Assembly: GCF_006716315.1 (NCBI RefSeq)
Contig: NZ_VFOV01000001.1
Location: forward strand, 223,501-287,500
DNA length: 64,000 nt
Source of the DNA: Nocardioides albertanoniae
Lineage (GTDB): Bacteria; Actinomycetota; Actinomycetes; Propionibacteriales; Nocardioidaceae
Direction: 5' to 3'
Below, piece after piece: positions 35,338 through 44,510 of the stretch. The translations under genes and the position numbers were made by a program. Below the pieces are notes generated by a model. That model had not been told where the DNA came from. It was given only the letters and a program-made list of their open reading frames with translations, and ran no database searches. Positions within the stretch are counted from its first letter, which is position 1. Each line of letters starts with the position of its first letter.

Positions 35338-36764
35338 TGCCCGACGGCGACGGTCTGAGGCGCCAGGAAGGCCTCCAGGCCGAGGTGCGAGCCTTCGACA
35401 CCGAGACCGCTGTCCTTGAGCCCCGCGAACGGAACCTGTGGAGTGTTCGGGCTTCCGGTGTTCACCCCGACGATGCCGACGTCGAGCTTTCGGGCAACCT
35501 CGGTCGCGCGCTGCTGTGGTCCGACGACGTAACCGCCCAGGCCGTACGGGCCGTCGGCGACGCTCTCCAGGACCTCGTCGAGGCTGTCGTACCCGAGGAC
35601 CGAGACCGCGGGGCCGAAGATCTCCTCGGTGACCAGCGCGCTGTCGCGGGCTGGCCGCACGCTGACGGCGGGGCGGATGAAGTGGCCGGCTGGGGGAAGA
35701 GCGACGTCCGTGCGCCAGGTGTCACCGCCGGCGGAGTCGATGAGCACGCCGATCCGCTCGGGGTCGGAGGCCAGCGCCAGCGGACCGAGGGTGGTGGACT
35801 CGTCGGTGGGGTCGCCGATGACCAGCTTCTCCGAGGACCGGCGGAAGCGGTCGGCGAGGTCGTCCGCCAGGCGGGCCGGCGCCCATACCTGGTTGGCCGC
35901 GATGCAGGACTGGCCGTTGTTGCGGTACTTCGCGACCATCAGGACCTCGACCGCATCGTCGAGGTCGGCATCGTCCAGGACGACGAACGGTGCGTTGCCG
36001 CCCAGCTCGAGCACCGACCGGGTGAAGCGCGGCGCGGTCGCGGCGGCGAGGATGCGGCCCACCCGGGTGGAGCCGGTGAAGGTCAGGCCGCGCACCCGGC
36101 GGTCGGCCAGCCAGATGTCGGAGATGGCGGCCGGTTCACCCACCACCGTCGACACCGTGCCGCGCGGGACGTGCCGGTCGATGATCTCGGCGAGATAGAG
36201 GCCCGAGGCCGGGGCTACCTCGGACGGCTTGAACACCACCGTGCAGCCGGCGGCGAGCGCGGGAGCGATCTTCCGGGCCGGGATCGAGGCCGGGAAGTTC
36301 CACGGCGTGAGGACGGCGACGACGCCGAGCGCCCGCGAGCTGACCTCGTGACGTAGGCCTGGGACGTGGCTCCACACCTGGCTGGCGCGGCCACTCACCG
36401 TGTCCGCGAACCACTCGAAGAATGTGGCCGATAGGCCGACCTCGCCACGTGCCTCTGCGATCCGCTTCCCGGTCTCGCGAGTGATCAGCCGAGCGAACTC
36501 GTCGATCACGGCCTCTGTCCGGAGCTCGGCGGCGACAGCCCGCAGCACCGCCGCGCGACCGGGGCCGGACACCTGCGCCCATGGCGTCAGCGCTGCCGCT
36601 GCACTGTCGACGGCTCGGCGCGCCTCGGGCTCGCCGCCGTAGGTGAGCGTCGCCCAGGCAGCGCCGGTGGCCGGGTCGATCAACTCATGCGGCCTTCCGT
36701 GCTCGGGCTCGACCGCCTCCTGGTCGAGGCGGGCACCGTGGATGAGGGGGACGGGGTCGGTCAC
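35334..36764 (-). CDS. NAD(P)-dependent aldehyde dehydrogenase (semialdehyde dehydrogenase-like)
   Basis: A 476-residue aldehyde dehydrogenase with catalytic Cys in NNGQSCIAAN and Glu in LELGGNAPF, the cofactor motif FTGSTRVGRIL, and PWNFP. It resembles succinate-semialdehyde and 2-oxoglutarate-semialdehyde dehydrogenases. Its place in a sugar-acid locus suggests oxidation of 2-oxoglutarate semialdehyde or a related product. Its start overlaps the upstream enolase-superfamily gene (ATGA). Confidence 0.92.
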   Translation of the reverse strand: MTDPVPLIHGARLDQEAVEPEHGRPHELIDPATGAAWATLTYGGEPEARRAVDSAAAALTPWAQVSGPGRAAVLRAVAAELRTEAVIDEFARLITRETGKRIAEARGEVGLSATFFEWFADTVSGRASQVWSHVPGLRHEVSSRALGVVAVLTPWNFPASIPARKIAPALAAGCTVVFKPSEVAPASGLYLAEIIDRHVPRGTVSTVVGEPAAISDIWLADRRVRGLTFTGSTRVGRILAAATAPRFTRSVLELGGNAPFVVLDDADLDDAVEVLMVAKYRNNGQSCIAANQVWAPARLADDLADRFRRSSEKLVIGDPTDESTTLGPLALASDPERIGVLIDSAGGDTWRTDVALPPAGHFIRPAVSVRPARDSALVTEEIFGPAVSVLGYDSLDEVLESVADGPYGLGGYVVGPQQRATEVARKLDVGIVGVNTGSPNTPQVPFAGLKDSGLGVEGSHLGLEAFLAPQTVAVGQ

Positions 36765-37900
36765 GAGGGCTCCCAGGTCTGGTCGTCGTGGGTGAAACGG
36801 TCGAGGGCGTCCTCGTTGAGGTGGATGCCCAGGCCAGGTCGGTCAGGTAGGTCGATCCGGCCGGCGTGAGGGGTGGGTGGGTCGACGAGGAGGCCGTCGC
36901 GAAGCGGGTTGTCGCGGATGTCGTACTCGAGACCCTGTACGGCCGGCGATGCCGCGGCGACCTGCAGGGTCGCGCCGAAGGCGGCCGCACCGCCGTACAG
37001 GTGCGGAAAGACGGCGGTGTCGGAGGCCGCGGCGAGGTCGCAGACTGCGAGGGTCTCGGTGATGCCGCCGGCCTTGGCGACGTCTGGCTGCAGGATCGTG
37101 ACCGCCGGGGAAGCGGCCAGGGCAGCGAACGCGCGCCGCCCGTAGACGTTCTCGCCGGTGGCGATCACCAGACCGGTCCGACGGTGCAGTTCCTCGAGGT
37201 CGGCCAGTTGGTCGCCGCGTACGGGCTCCTCGATCCAAGCGACGCCCGACTCGCGGAGCACTGGCGCCATCGCGACGGCCTCCTCGACGTCCCAGCCCTG
37301 GTTCGCGTCGGCGTACAGGACGGCGTCGGCGCCGATCGCCTCCCGCGCCTCAGCAAGGTTCCGGGTGTCGGTCTCGCGGCCGAACCCGAGCTTGACCTTC
37401 AGTGCGCGGTGCCCGTCGTAGAGGCACTGCTTCGAGCGCTCAGCGACGTCCTCGGGTCCGACACTGCTGGCGTAGACGGGCAGCGAGTCCTGCATGCGCC
37501 GGCCGGCGACGCCGGCGATCGCGGTGCCGGCCCTCTGAGCGGCCAGGTCCCACAGGGCGACGTCCACAGCGCTGATGGCCTGCCGTACGGGGCCGATCGC
37601 GCCCCACTGCCGGCCCAGCGGGTCAAGATGCTGGCACAGCTCGGCATGGACGGCGGATACGTCGTCCACCTCGCGGCCCGCGAGCAGCGGCAGCACCCCT
37701 TCACGTAGGGTGGCGACCCGCTCGACGGGGGCCCAAGAGGGATAGTTGACCCAGCTCTCACCGTGGCCGGTGCGGCCGTCCGTATCGCTCAGCGAGACCA
37801 GCACCATCGTGCGGTGGCGCAGTGGGGCGAAGGACATTGCGATGCCGTCACGCACCGGGGCACGCAGCACCCGGATCCGCGCGCTGATCAGGGATGTCAC
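36761..37900 (-). CDS. Enolase-superfamily protein (mandelate racemase/muconate lactonising type)
   Basis: A 379-residue enolase-superfamily member. The catalytic lysine pair KVK (ALKVKLGFG), metal ligands in YADANQGWD, WIEEPV and ATGENV, and the histidine in FPHLYGGAA are visible, fitting the MR subgroup with Lys and His acid-base residues. This suggests an acid-sugar dehydratase or racemase, substrate not determined. It overlaps GntR (ATGA) upstream and the aldehyde dehydrogenase downstream. Confidence 0.88.
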   Translation of the reverse strand: MTSLISARIRVLRAPVRDGIAMSFAPLRHRTMVLVSLSDTDGRTGHGESWVNYPSWAPVERVATLREGVLPLLAGREVDDVSAVHAELCQHLDPLGRQWGAIGPVRQAISAVDVALWDLAAQRAGTAIAGVAGRRMQDSLPVYASSVGPEDVAERSKQCLYDGHRALKVKLGFGRETDTRNLAEAREAIGADAVLYADANQGWDVEEAVAMAPVLRESGVAWIEEPVRGDQLADLEELHRRTGLVIATGENVYGRRAFAALAASPAVTILQPDVAKAGGITETLAVCDLAAASDTAVFPHLYGGAAAFGATLQVAAASPAVQGLEYDIRDNPLRDGLLVDPPTPHAGRIDLPDRPGLGIHLNEDALDRFTHDDQTWEPS

Positions 37901-38550
37901 GGATTCTCACGTCCTTGCTCGACCAGCACGTGGCGCAGTCGCGAGATGTGGGCTCGGGCGGCTTCCTCCGCGGCCCGCGGGTCGCCGGCGTCCATCGCAG
38001 CGAGGATCGCGCGGTGGTCGGCGATCGCATTGGTGACGCCGCCGGTCACCTGGGTGGTCCGCATCGCCATCCGGACCTGGGTCTGGACGTCATCAAGCAT
38101 CCTGACGACCTCGGGGTTGTCGGCCGCCTCACGGATCAGTCGGTGAAAGGCGACGTCGGCCTCCGAGGCGGCTACCCGGTCGGAGAGCGCGACGGCGCGC
38201 TCCTGCTCCTGAACAAGATCCTCCAACTGTCGGATCAGTCGACGTCCGGCGTTCTCGACGGCGAGCCGGGTGGCCAGGCCCTCGAGGACCTCGCGCACCT
38301 CGTAGATCGCGATCAGCTCGCGGTCGCTGACCTCCGGCACCACGGCGCCACGGCGGGGCTCCTCGCGGGCCAGCCGCTCCTGCACCAGCCGGACGATCGC
38401 CTCGCGGACCGGGCTGCGGCTCACGCCGAGCTTCTGGGCCAGCGCGGGGACGCTGAGACGGGTCCCGGCGGGGAGGTCGCCGGAGATGATCTGGGCTCGC
38501 AGCTCTTGGTGGACGCGATCGGTGACGCGGTGGTCGCTGGCGACGGTCAT
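37897..38550 (-). CDS. GntR-family regulator (FCD/FadR subgroup)
   Basis: A 217-residue regulator. The N-terminal winged HTH (GDLPAGTRLSVPALAQKLGVSRSPVREAIVRL) precedes a helical FCD ligand domain whose His/Asp residues (AFHRLIREA, AIADHRAI) probably bind a metal and a carboxylate. It heads the leftward catabolic operon and faces the rightward dehydratase gene. Sugar-acid or a pathway intermediate is the likely effector. Confidence 0.9.
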   Translation of the reverse strand: MTVASDHRVTDRVHQELRAQIISGDLPAGTRLSVPALAQKLGVSRSPVREAIVRLVQERLAREEPRRGAVVPEVSDRELIAIYEVREVLEGLATRLAVENAGRRLIRQLEDLVQEQERAVALSDRVAASEADVAFHRLIREAADNPEVVRMLDDVQTQVRMAMRTTQVTGGVTNAIADHRAILAAMDAGDPRAAEEAARAHISRLRHVLVEQGRENP

Positions 38551-38635
38551 GGCATCACCTTCATGTTGTTCGGACAGATATGTACAAACCTACACCTACA
38601 TGCAACTAGTGCTTGCTGAATGTTGTGGAATGAGG

Positions 38636-38645
38636 TTACATGTAA
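38636..38645. promoter_or_regulatory. Candidate GntR operator in the divergent sugar-acid promoter
   Basis: TTACATGTAA is a perfect palindrome 27 bp before the dehydratase start. Related sites (ATGTACAAA near 38578 and CTACATGCAA near 38596) lie in the same 121-bp gap. The AT-rich gap contrasts with its surroundings. Confidence 0.5.
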
Positions 38646-38671
38646 TCCGCGTCACAGCGAAAGGATCCCCC

Positions 38672-40420
38672 ATGGTTGACCAGCACGACACCTCGCAGCG
38701 CCGGAGCTCTGCCTGGTTCGGCGCCGACGGCAAGGTCGGCTTCGTCCACCGCTCGAAGATGTTCAACCGGGGCGGACAGGCGTCGATGTTCGATGGCCGT
38801 CCCGTCATCGGTATCGCGAACAGTGCTTCCGAGCTTGCGCCGTGCAACGCCCACCTGGGCCAGGTCGCGGAGTCTGTGAAGCGTGGCGTGCTGATGGCGG
38901 GCGGGGTCCCGCTGGAGTTCCCGACCATCTCTCTCGGAGAGACGTTGATGCGTCCGTCGGCGATGTTGTTCCGCAACCTGATGGCGATGGACGTCGAGGA
39001 GACGCTCCGTGCGAACCCGCTCGACGGTGTGATCCTGCTCGGGGGCTGCGACAAGACCGTGCCGGCACAGGTGATGGGGGCGCTCAGCGTCGATCTCCCG
39101 ACCATCATGGTCACCGGAGGGCCGGCGCTCAACGGCCGCTTCCGCGGTGAGTCGATCGGCTCGGGGACCCACGTCTGGAAGTTCAGCGAAGAGGTCCGTG
39201 CCGGCCGGATGAGCGAGTGCGAGTTCCGCTCGGCCGAGGCCTGCCTCTCCCGCAGCGCCGGTCACTGCACCACCATGGGCACGGCCTCGACGATGGCCTG
39301 CGTCGCGGAGGCCCTCGGGCTTTCGTTGCCGGGCAGCGCGGTCGTCCCGGCCGTGGACGCCGGCCGGCACCGGATCGCCGAGCAGGCCGGCCAGCGCATC
39401 GTCGCAATGGTCGAGGAGGACCTGGCTCCTTCCCGGGTCTTGGACCGGCGATCGTTCGAGAACGCGGTCCGGGTCAACGCCGCGATCGGGGGCTCCACGA
39501 ACGCGGTCGTCCACCTGTTGGCGATGGCTGGACGCGCTGAGGTCGACCTCCGGCTCGAGGACTTCGACCGGCTCGCTGCGGATGTCCCGCTGCTGGTCGA
39601 CCTGATGCCGTCGGGGCGGTTCCTGATGGAAGAGCTCCACGACGCCGGCGGACTCCCGGCCGTGATCTCCGAGCTCGGCGACCTGCTCGACCGCGACGCC
39701 CTGACGGTGACCGGTCGGACGCTCGGCGAGAACTGCGCCGACGCGCCCAACTGGCGCCCGGACGTGGTCCGGCCCCGGGAGGGCCCGCTGGCCGAGCCCG
39801 GCTCGCACACCGCGGTTCTCCGCGGGAGCCTGGCTCCCGACGGAGCGGTCATCAAGCTGTCGGCGGCCTCGCCCCACCTCACCAAGCACACTGGCCCGGC
39901 GCTGGTCTTCGATACCATCGAGGACTACGACGCAGTGAAGGACTCACCTGACCTACCGGTCACGGCCGACACAGTGCTGGTTGTCCGCAACGCCGGCCCG
40001 GTCGGCTACCCGGGCATGCCCGAGATCGGCAATCTCGCCATCCCCAAGGCGTTGCTCGATCAGGGCGTCGACGACATGGTCCGCATCACCGACGGCCGAA
40101 TGAGCGGGACGTCGTACGGCACCGTCGTCCTCCACGTCGCGCCCGAGGCCGCATGCGGCGGCCCGCTGGCCCTGCTGCGTACGGGAGACCTTGTCGCCCT
40201 CGACGTCTCCGCCCGGCGCCTGGACATGGATGTGTCCGAGGCTGTGCTGCGCGAGCGTGCAGCGGAGCTGCCGTCCGGCGCCGCGGCCCATGGTCGGCCC
40301 GAACGTGGGTCCGGGTGGGCGTCGCTGTACCGCAGCCACGTCACCCAGGCCGATACCGGTGCCGACCTCGACTTCCTGATCGGCCGACGCGGGCACGCCG
40401 TCCCGCGCCGACACCTCTGA
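38672..40420 (+). CDS. IlvD/Edd-family sugar-acid dehydratase
   Basis: A 582-residue iron-sulfur dehydratase of the IlvD/Edd family. Cluster cysteines are visible in SELAPCNAHL, LLGGCDKTVPA and SAGHCTTMGTA. The closest characterised types are L-arabinonate, D-xylonate and galactonate dehydratases, which give 2-keto-3-deoxy acids. Neighbours (an aldolase, an enolase-type dehydratase, a transporter) support sugar-acid use over amino-acid biosynthesis. Start at 38672 follows GAAAGGA. Confidence 0.88.
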   Translation: MVDQHDTSQRRSSAWFGADGKVGFVHRSKMFNRGGQASMFDGRPVIGIANSASELAPCNAHLGQVAESVKRGVLMAGGVPLEFPTISLGETLMRPSAMLFRNLMAMDVEETLRANPLDGVILLGGCDKTVPAQVMGALSVDLPTIMVTGGPALNGRFRGESIGSGTHVWKFSEEVRAGRMSECEFRSAEACLSRSAGHCTTMGTASTMACVAEALGLSLPGSAVVPAVDAGRHRIAEQAGQRIVAMVEEDLAPSRVLDRRSFENAVRVNAAIGGSTNAVVHLLAMAGRAEVDLRLEDFDRLAADVPLLVDLMPSGRFLMEELHDAGGLPAVISELGDLLDRDALTVTGRTLGENCADAPNWRPDVVRPREGPLAEPGSHTAVLRGSLAPDGAVIKLSAASPHLTKHTGPALVFDTIEDYDAVKDSPDLPVTADTVLVVRNAGPVGYPGMPEIGNLAIPKALLDQGVDDMVRITDGRMSGTSYGTVVLHVAPEAACGGPLALLRTGDLVALDVSARRLDMDVSEAVLRERAAELPSGAAAHGRPERGSGWASLYRSHVTQADTGADLDFLIGRRGHAVPRRHL

Positions 40421-40435
40421 ACCGAAGGACCTGCC

Positions 40436-41071
40436 ATGCATGACCTGCTCACTGAACTCAAGAAGCACCGCGTGCTGATCATCTTCCGCGGCCAGGAGCC
40501 GCAGCAGTGCGCCGACATCGCCGAGACCCTGTACGAGGCGGGCATGCGTCTCTTCGAGGTGACGCTGAACAGTGCCGATCCGTACGCCGGCATCACCGCC
40601 GTCCGTGACCGCGTGGGCCAGGACGCGATGGTCGGCGCGGGCACCGTGCTGACCACCGACGAGGTGGATCGCGCCGCCGCCGCCGGCGCCCAGTTCATGG
40701 TGTCGCCGGACGTCGACGTCGATGTCATCGAGCACACGAAGGCGCTCGGCCTCAGCTCGGTGCCGGGCGCACTCACGCCGACCGAGGTGCGCCGCGCGGT
40801 GCGTGCCGGTGCGGACGTCGTCAAGATCTTCCCGATCCGCTCCGTCGGGGCAGACCATGTCCGTCAGCTGCGCGGCCCGCTCCCGGACGTCTCGTACATG
40901 GGGACCGGCGGGGTCGACATCGCACTGGCCCGCGACTGTATCGAGGCCGGCTGCACCGGTATCGGCGTCGGCGTACACCTCCTCGGCGACCCGTCCGACC
41001 CCGACACCCTGGTCGCCGGCGCCCGTCGGCTCGCAGAAGCGGTCGGCACACCTCTCCGTACGACGGTCTGA
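40436..41071 (+). CDS. eda: 2-keto-3-deoxy-6-phosphogluconate-type aldolase
   Basis: A 211-residue class I aldolase of the KDPG/KHG family, forming a Schiff base through the Lys in DVVKIFPI (about residue 129). Motifs LFEVTLNSAD, GAGTVLTTDEV and YMGTGGVD are present. It splits 2-keto-3-deoxy (phospho)sugar acids into pyruvate and an aldehyde. No sugar-acid kinase is in the window, so either it acts on an unphosphorylated acid or the kinase is elsewhere. It starts 15 bp after the dehydratase stop. Confidence 0.88.
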   Translation: MHDLLTELKKHRVLIIFRGQEPQQCADIAETLYEAGMRLFEVTLNSADPYAGITAVRDRVGQDAMVGAGTVLTTDEVDRAAAAGAQFMVSPDVDVDVIEHTKALGLSSVPGALTPTEVRRAVRAGADVVKIFPIRSVGADHVRQLRGPLPDVSYMGTGGVDIALARDCIEAGCTGIGVGVHLLGDPSDPDTLVAGARRLAEAVGTPLRTTV

Positions 41072-41096
41072 GACCGGGCGGCGAAAGGACACGATC

Positions 41097-42500
41097 ATGA
41101 CCACCACGGTTAACCCGGCCGCTCCGGCCCAAGACCCATACGAGCTGCGGCCGGAGGACGTCCTCGATCCGCCGCGGACCCTCCGCGGTCGGCTGCGCTA
41201 CCTCGGCCCCGGCATCGTCATCACCGCCTCGGTGGTGGGCTCCGGTGAGCTCCTCGTCACGACCTCGCTCGGCGCGAAGGCGGGCTTCGCCCTTCTCTGG
41301 TTGGTCATCCTGGGCGCGGCTGTCAAGGTCTGGGTCCAGGTCGAGCTCGCGCGTTGGACGATCCTGAACGGCGAGACCGCGCTGGCTGGATATGGGAGGG
41401 TCCGGCCACGGATCGGGCCGATGGGTTGGATGAACTGGCTATGGATCGGGCTCGACCTCGCCAAGAACTTCCAACGCGGTGGCGTCATCGGTGGCACGGC
41501 CGCGGCCTGCTCGATCGCCTGGCCGATTGTCGGTGAGTCGCTCAGCCGGACCTCGCTGACGGTGTGGACCGTGATCGCGACGGTGCTGAGCATCGTGTTG
41601 ATGAGCAGCAGCCGATACAGCGTCGTCGAGCGGGTCACCACTGCGTCGGTGGCCATCTTCACCACGACCACGATCGCGCTGGCACTGTCCCTGCCGTTCA
41701 CTGACTTCTCCTACACAGCATCCGACATCGCCAGCGGGCTGACGTTCGCCATCCCAGCGGGTGCTATCGGCCTTGCGCTGGCCATGTTCGGCTCGACCGG
41801 CGTCGGTGCCGATGACATGACCAACTACACCTACTGGTGCCTGGAAAAGGGCTATGCCCGGTGGACGGGGCCGGACGACGGCACCGAGGCTCGTGCCCAG
41901 CGCGCCGAGGGCTGGCTGAAGGTGATGCAGCTCGACGTCCTGCTCTCGTGGGTCCTCTGCACGCTCACGACGCTGTCCTTCTACATCGTCGGCGCCTCTG
42001 TCCTCGGTGGCCGCCCGGGTCCGGCTCCCGAGGACAGCGAAGTCATCACGAGCGTCTCGAGCATCTACACCGACATCCTCGGGCCATGGGCCGAGTGGCT
42101 CTTCCTCATCGGCGCGGTTGCGGTCCTGTACTCCACCCACGTCGCCGCGGTCGCGGTCGTGCCCAGGCTGTGGACCAACACGCTCGGTTTGATGGGCGCC
42201 ATCGACTGGCGCGACGTCAAGGTGCGCACCCGCTGGATCCGGATCCTCACGGTGGTCCTGCCGGTCGTCTGGGCCGTGATGTATCTGGCCGTGCGGTCCC
42301 CGCTGCTGCTGTTGCAGATCGGCGCGACCGGCAACGCGATCTTCCTGCTGGCCGTGCTCGTCGCCGTGTGGCGGATGAGGCTGGTCGAGGTCGACCGTCG
42401 GTTCCGGACGAGCCGGTTGGTCACGGCACTGTTCGTGGTGAGCACGGTCGCGATCGCCGGGCTTGCGGCGTACTCGCTCTATGAGGTCATCGGTGGATAG
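41097..42500 (+). CDS. Nramp-related membrane transporter lacking the metal-binding motifs
   Basis: A 467-residue protein with about 11 membrane helices and the overall Nramp shape (YLGPGIVITASVVGSGELLVT). The canonical first-helix DPGN is replaced by GSGE, and the helix-6 MxPH-type motif is replaced by GSTGVGADDMTNY. Divalent-metal transport by the usual site is therefore unlikely. Its position between the aldolase and a dehydratase suggests uptake of the sugar acid; that is inference. RBS GAAAGGAC precedes the ATG. Confidence 0.8.
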   Translation: MTTTVNPAAPAQDPYELRPEDVLDPPRTLRGRLRYLGPGIVITASVVGSGELLVTTSLGAKAGFALLWLVILGAAVKVWVQVELARWTILNGETALAGYGRVRPRIGPMGWMNWLWIGLDLAKNFQRGGVIGGTAAACSIAWPIVGESLSRTSLTVWTVIATVLSIVLMSSSRYSVVERVTTASVAIFTTTTIALALSLPFTDFSYTASDIASGLTFAIPAGAIGLALAMFGSTGVGADDMTNYTYWCLEKGYARWTGPDDGTEARAQRAEGWLKVMQLDVLLSWVLCTLTTLSFYIVGASVLGGRPGPAPEDSEVITSVSSIYTDILGPWAEWLFLIGAVAVLYSTHVAAVAVVPRLWTNTLGLMGAIDWRDVKVRTRWIRILTVVLPVVWAVMYLAVRSPLLLLQIGATGNAIFLLAVLVAVWRMRLVEVDRRFRTSRLVTALFVVSTVAIAGLAAYSLYEVIGG

Positions 42501-42515
42501 GCAGTGAGGCGCGAC

Positions 42516-43679
42516 ATGAAGATCCGTGACATCGAGGCGTTCTGCGTGGGACCGCGCTGGATCCTGGTGCGGGTCCGCACCGACACCGGGCTGACCGGGT
42601 GGGGCGAGTCGATCGTCCCCAAGCGCCGGCGCGCGGTCGTCGGCGCCGTCGAGGACCTCGGCGCCAACCTGGTCGGGACACCGGCCGGTCGCATCGAGGA
42701 GGCCTGGCACCGGATGCGACGTGGCGCCTTCTTCCGTGGCGGACCGGTCATCGCCACGGCCGCCGCGGCGATCGAGCACGCCCTCTGGGACATCAAGGGT
42801 CGTCACCTCGGGGCCGCCGTCCACGATCTCATCGGTGGTCCGGTCCGCGACCGGATCCGGGTGTACGCATGGATCGCGGGTGACCGTCCCGGCGGTGTCG
42901 TGGAGGACGCCCGTGCTCGCATCGCCCAAGGCTTCACCGCAGTGAAGATGAATGCCACCGAGGAGATGGACCACGTCGCGCACGCCCGCGAGGTGGATGC
43001 GGTGGTGGCCCGGGTCGGTGCGCTTCGGGACGCCTTCGGCACCGACCTCGACATTGCGCTCGACTTCCATGGCAGGGTGCACCGATCGATGGTTCGGCCT
43101 CTGCTGGCCGAGCTCGAGCAGTTCCGGCTGCTGTGGGTCGAGGAACCGCTCGCGCCCGGGCACGACGACCTCATCCCAGAGGTGGCACGGAACGCCGGTG
43201 CCACCCGCATCGCCACCGGTGAGCGTCTCACCTCCCGCTGGGAGTTCCGCCGCCTCCTCGAGCATGGCGGAGTCGACATCTTGCAGCCCGACGTCTCTCT
43301 CACCGGCCTCTTCGAGCTGGCGAAGATCTGCCACCTGGCCGAGGCCTGGGACATCCCGGTGGTGCCGCACTGCCCGAACGGACCGGTCTCGCTGGCATCC
43401 TCGCTGCAAGCCGCGGCCACGGCGCTCAACGTGCCGATGCACGAACAGAGCCTGGGTCTCCACTACAACACCGGATACGAGGGCCTCCCAGAGGGCGAGA
43501 TGTTCGACTACCTCACCGATCCCACCCCGCTTACCCCGGTCGACGGCCACCTCCCGGTGCCGGCCGGTCCGGGCAACGGCATCGAGATCGACGAGAGCAT
43601 GGTGGAGGCCCGGCACGCCGAGTGGCAGCTCGCGGATCCGGACTGGCGCCACCCCGACGGTCGGATCGCCGAGTGGTGA
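42516..43679 (+). CDS. D-galactonate-dehydratase-like enolase-superfamily protein
   Basis: A 387-residue enolase-superfamily dehydratase. It shows AVKMNA, metal ligands in ALDFHGR, WVEEPL and TGERL, and PHCPNGPVSLASSLQ, matching the DgoD group whose histidine lies in PHCPLGPI. The family converts D-galactonate or a related acid to the 2-keto-3-deoxy form. GTGAGG acts as RBS for the ATG at 42516. It ends the rightward sugar-acid unit and gives the locus a second type of dehydratase. Confidence 0.88.
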   Translation: MKIRDIEAFCVGPRWILVRVRTDTGLTGWGESIVPKRRRAVVGAVEDLGANLVGTPAGRIEEAWHRMRRGAFFRGGPVIATAAAAIEHALWDIKGRHLGAAVHDLIGGPVRDRIRVYAWIAGDRPGGVVEDARARIAQGFTAVKMNATEEMDHVAHAREVDAVVARVGALRDAFGTDLDIALDFHGRVHRSMVRPLLAELEQFRLLWVEEPLAPGHDDLIPEVARNAGATRIATGERLTSRWEFRRLLEHGGVDILQPDVSLTGLFELAKICHLAEAWDIPVVPHCPNGPVSLASSLQAAATALNVPMHEQSLGLHYNTGYEGLPEGEMFDYLTDPTPLTPVDGHLPVPAGPGNGIEIDESMVEARHAEWQLADPDWRHPDGRIAEW

Positions 43680-43752
43680 GCGAGAGCGAGGCCGACGTCC
43701 GGCGCCGGGAGCCGCACCGCTACTCGATCATCTGCCACGGCTGACGCCGCCC

Positions 43753-44484
43753 ATGCTGCTCGACACGATCCAGGTGCTGCTGATCTCCCTGGGTGTCGTC
43801 GCCGGGGCGAGCAGCCAGCGGGTGACCGGGCTGGGCTTCGCCCTGGTCAGCGCGCCGCTGCTGGTCCTGGTCGTCGGCCCGTACGACGGCGTCCTGCTGG
43901 CGAATCTGCTCTCGCTGATGGTGTCGCTCGCCGTCCTCGTGACGACGTGGCGGCAGATCGATCTGGCCCTCGCGCTGCCGTTGGCCGTTCCTGCCGTCCT
44001 GGTGGTGCCGGCCGGAGCCTACGCGGCCCGGCACCTGCCCGAGCCGGTGCTGATGACGCTGATCGGCGGCATGACGGTCGGTGCGCTCGCCGTGGTGATC
44101 TTGGGCGGTCGGATCCGGTTTCCACCCGGCCGTGCCGGTGCCGCGACGGCTGGTGCCTGCTCGGGGCTGCTGAACTCCTCGGCGGGGGTCGGAGGGCCAC
44201 CGCTGGTCGTCTACGCAGTCAGCACGGGGTGGCCGCACGCGCAGTTCGTGGCCACCACCCAGCTCTGCTTCGCCCTGACCAACGCCGCGTCCGTCCTCAC
44301 CAAGGGGCTGCCGCGGCTGCCGCCGGTCGAGTTGGGTGCAGCCATCGTCAGCCTCGCGGTCGGGGTCGTGGTGGGGCAGCTGGCCGCATCCCGGATCGAC
44401 GCCGCTCTCGCCCGCCGCGTCGTCGTCTGGCTCGCTTTCGCGGGTGCGTCGGTGACCTTGGTCAAAGGAGTCCAGCACTGGTGA
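43753..44484 (+). CDS. TauE/SafE-family membrane exporter
   Basis: A 243-residue protein with about eight helices. The two family half-motifs (GVVAGASSQRVTGLGFALVSAP and GACSGLLNSSAGVGGPPLVVYAV) match TauE/SafE anion exporters, which move sulfite or small organic anions. ATG at 43753, 73 bp after the dehydratase stop. It is probably read through from the sugar-acid unit and is convergent with the RpiR gene. Confidence 0.88.
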   Translation: MLLDTIQVLLISLGVVAGASSQRVTGLGFALVSAPLLVLVVGPYDGVLLANLLSLMVSLAVLVTTWRQIDLALALPLAVPAVLVVPAGAYAARHLPEPVLMTLIGGMTVGALAVVILGGRIRFPPGRAGAATAGACSGLLNSSAGVGGPPLVVYAVSTGWPHAQFVATTQLCFALTNAASVLTKGLPRLPPVELGAAIVSLAVGVVVGQLAASRIDAALARRVVVWLAFAGASVTLVKGVQHW

Positions 44485-44510
44485 TCCGCCCGGCCCCGAC
44501 AGGGCAGCTC

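Noticed and set aside
41097..42500. Ordinary MntH manganese transporter
   Set aside because: The DPGN and helix-6 metal motifs are both missing and the context is sugar-acid catabolism.
42481..42515. GTG at 42504 as the start of the DgoD-like gene
   Set aside because: The GTGAGG there fits better as a ribosome-binding site for the ATG at 42516, which begins the family sequence MKIRDIEA.
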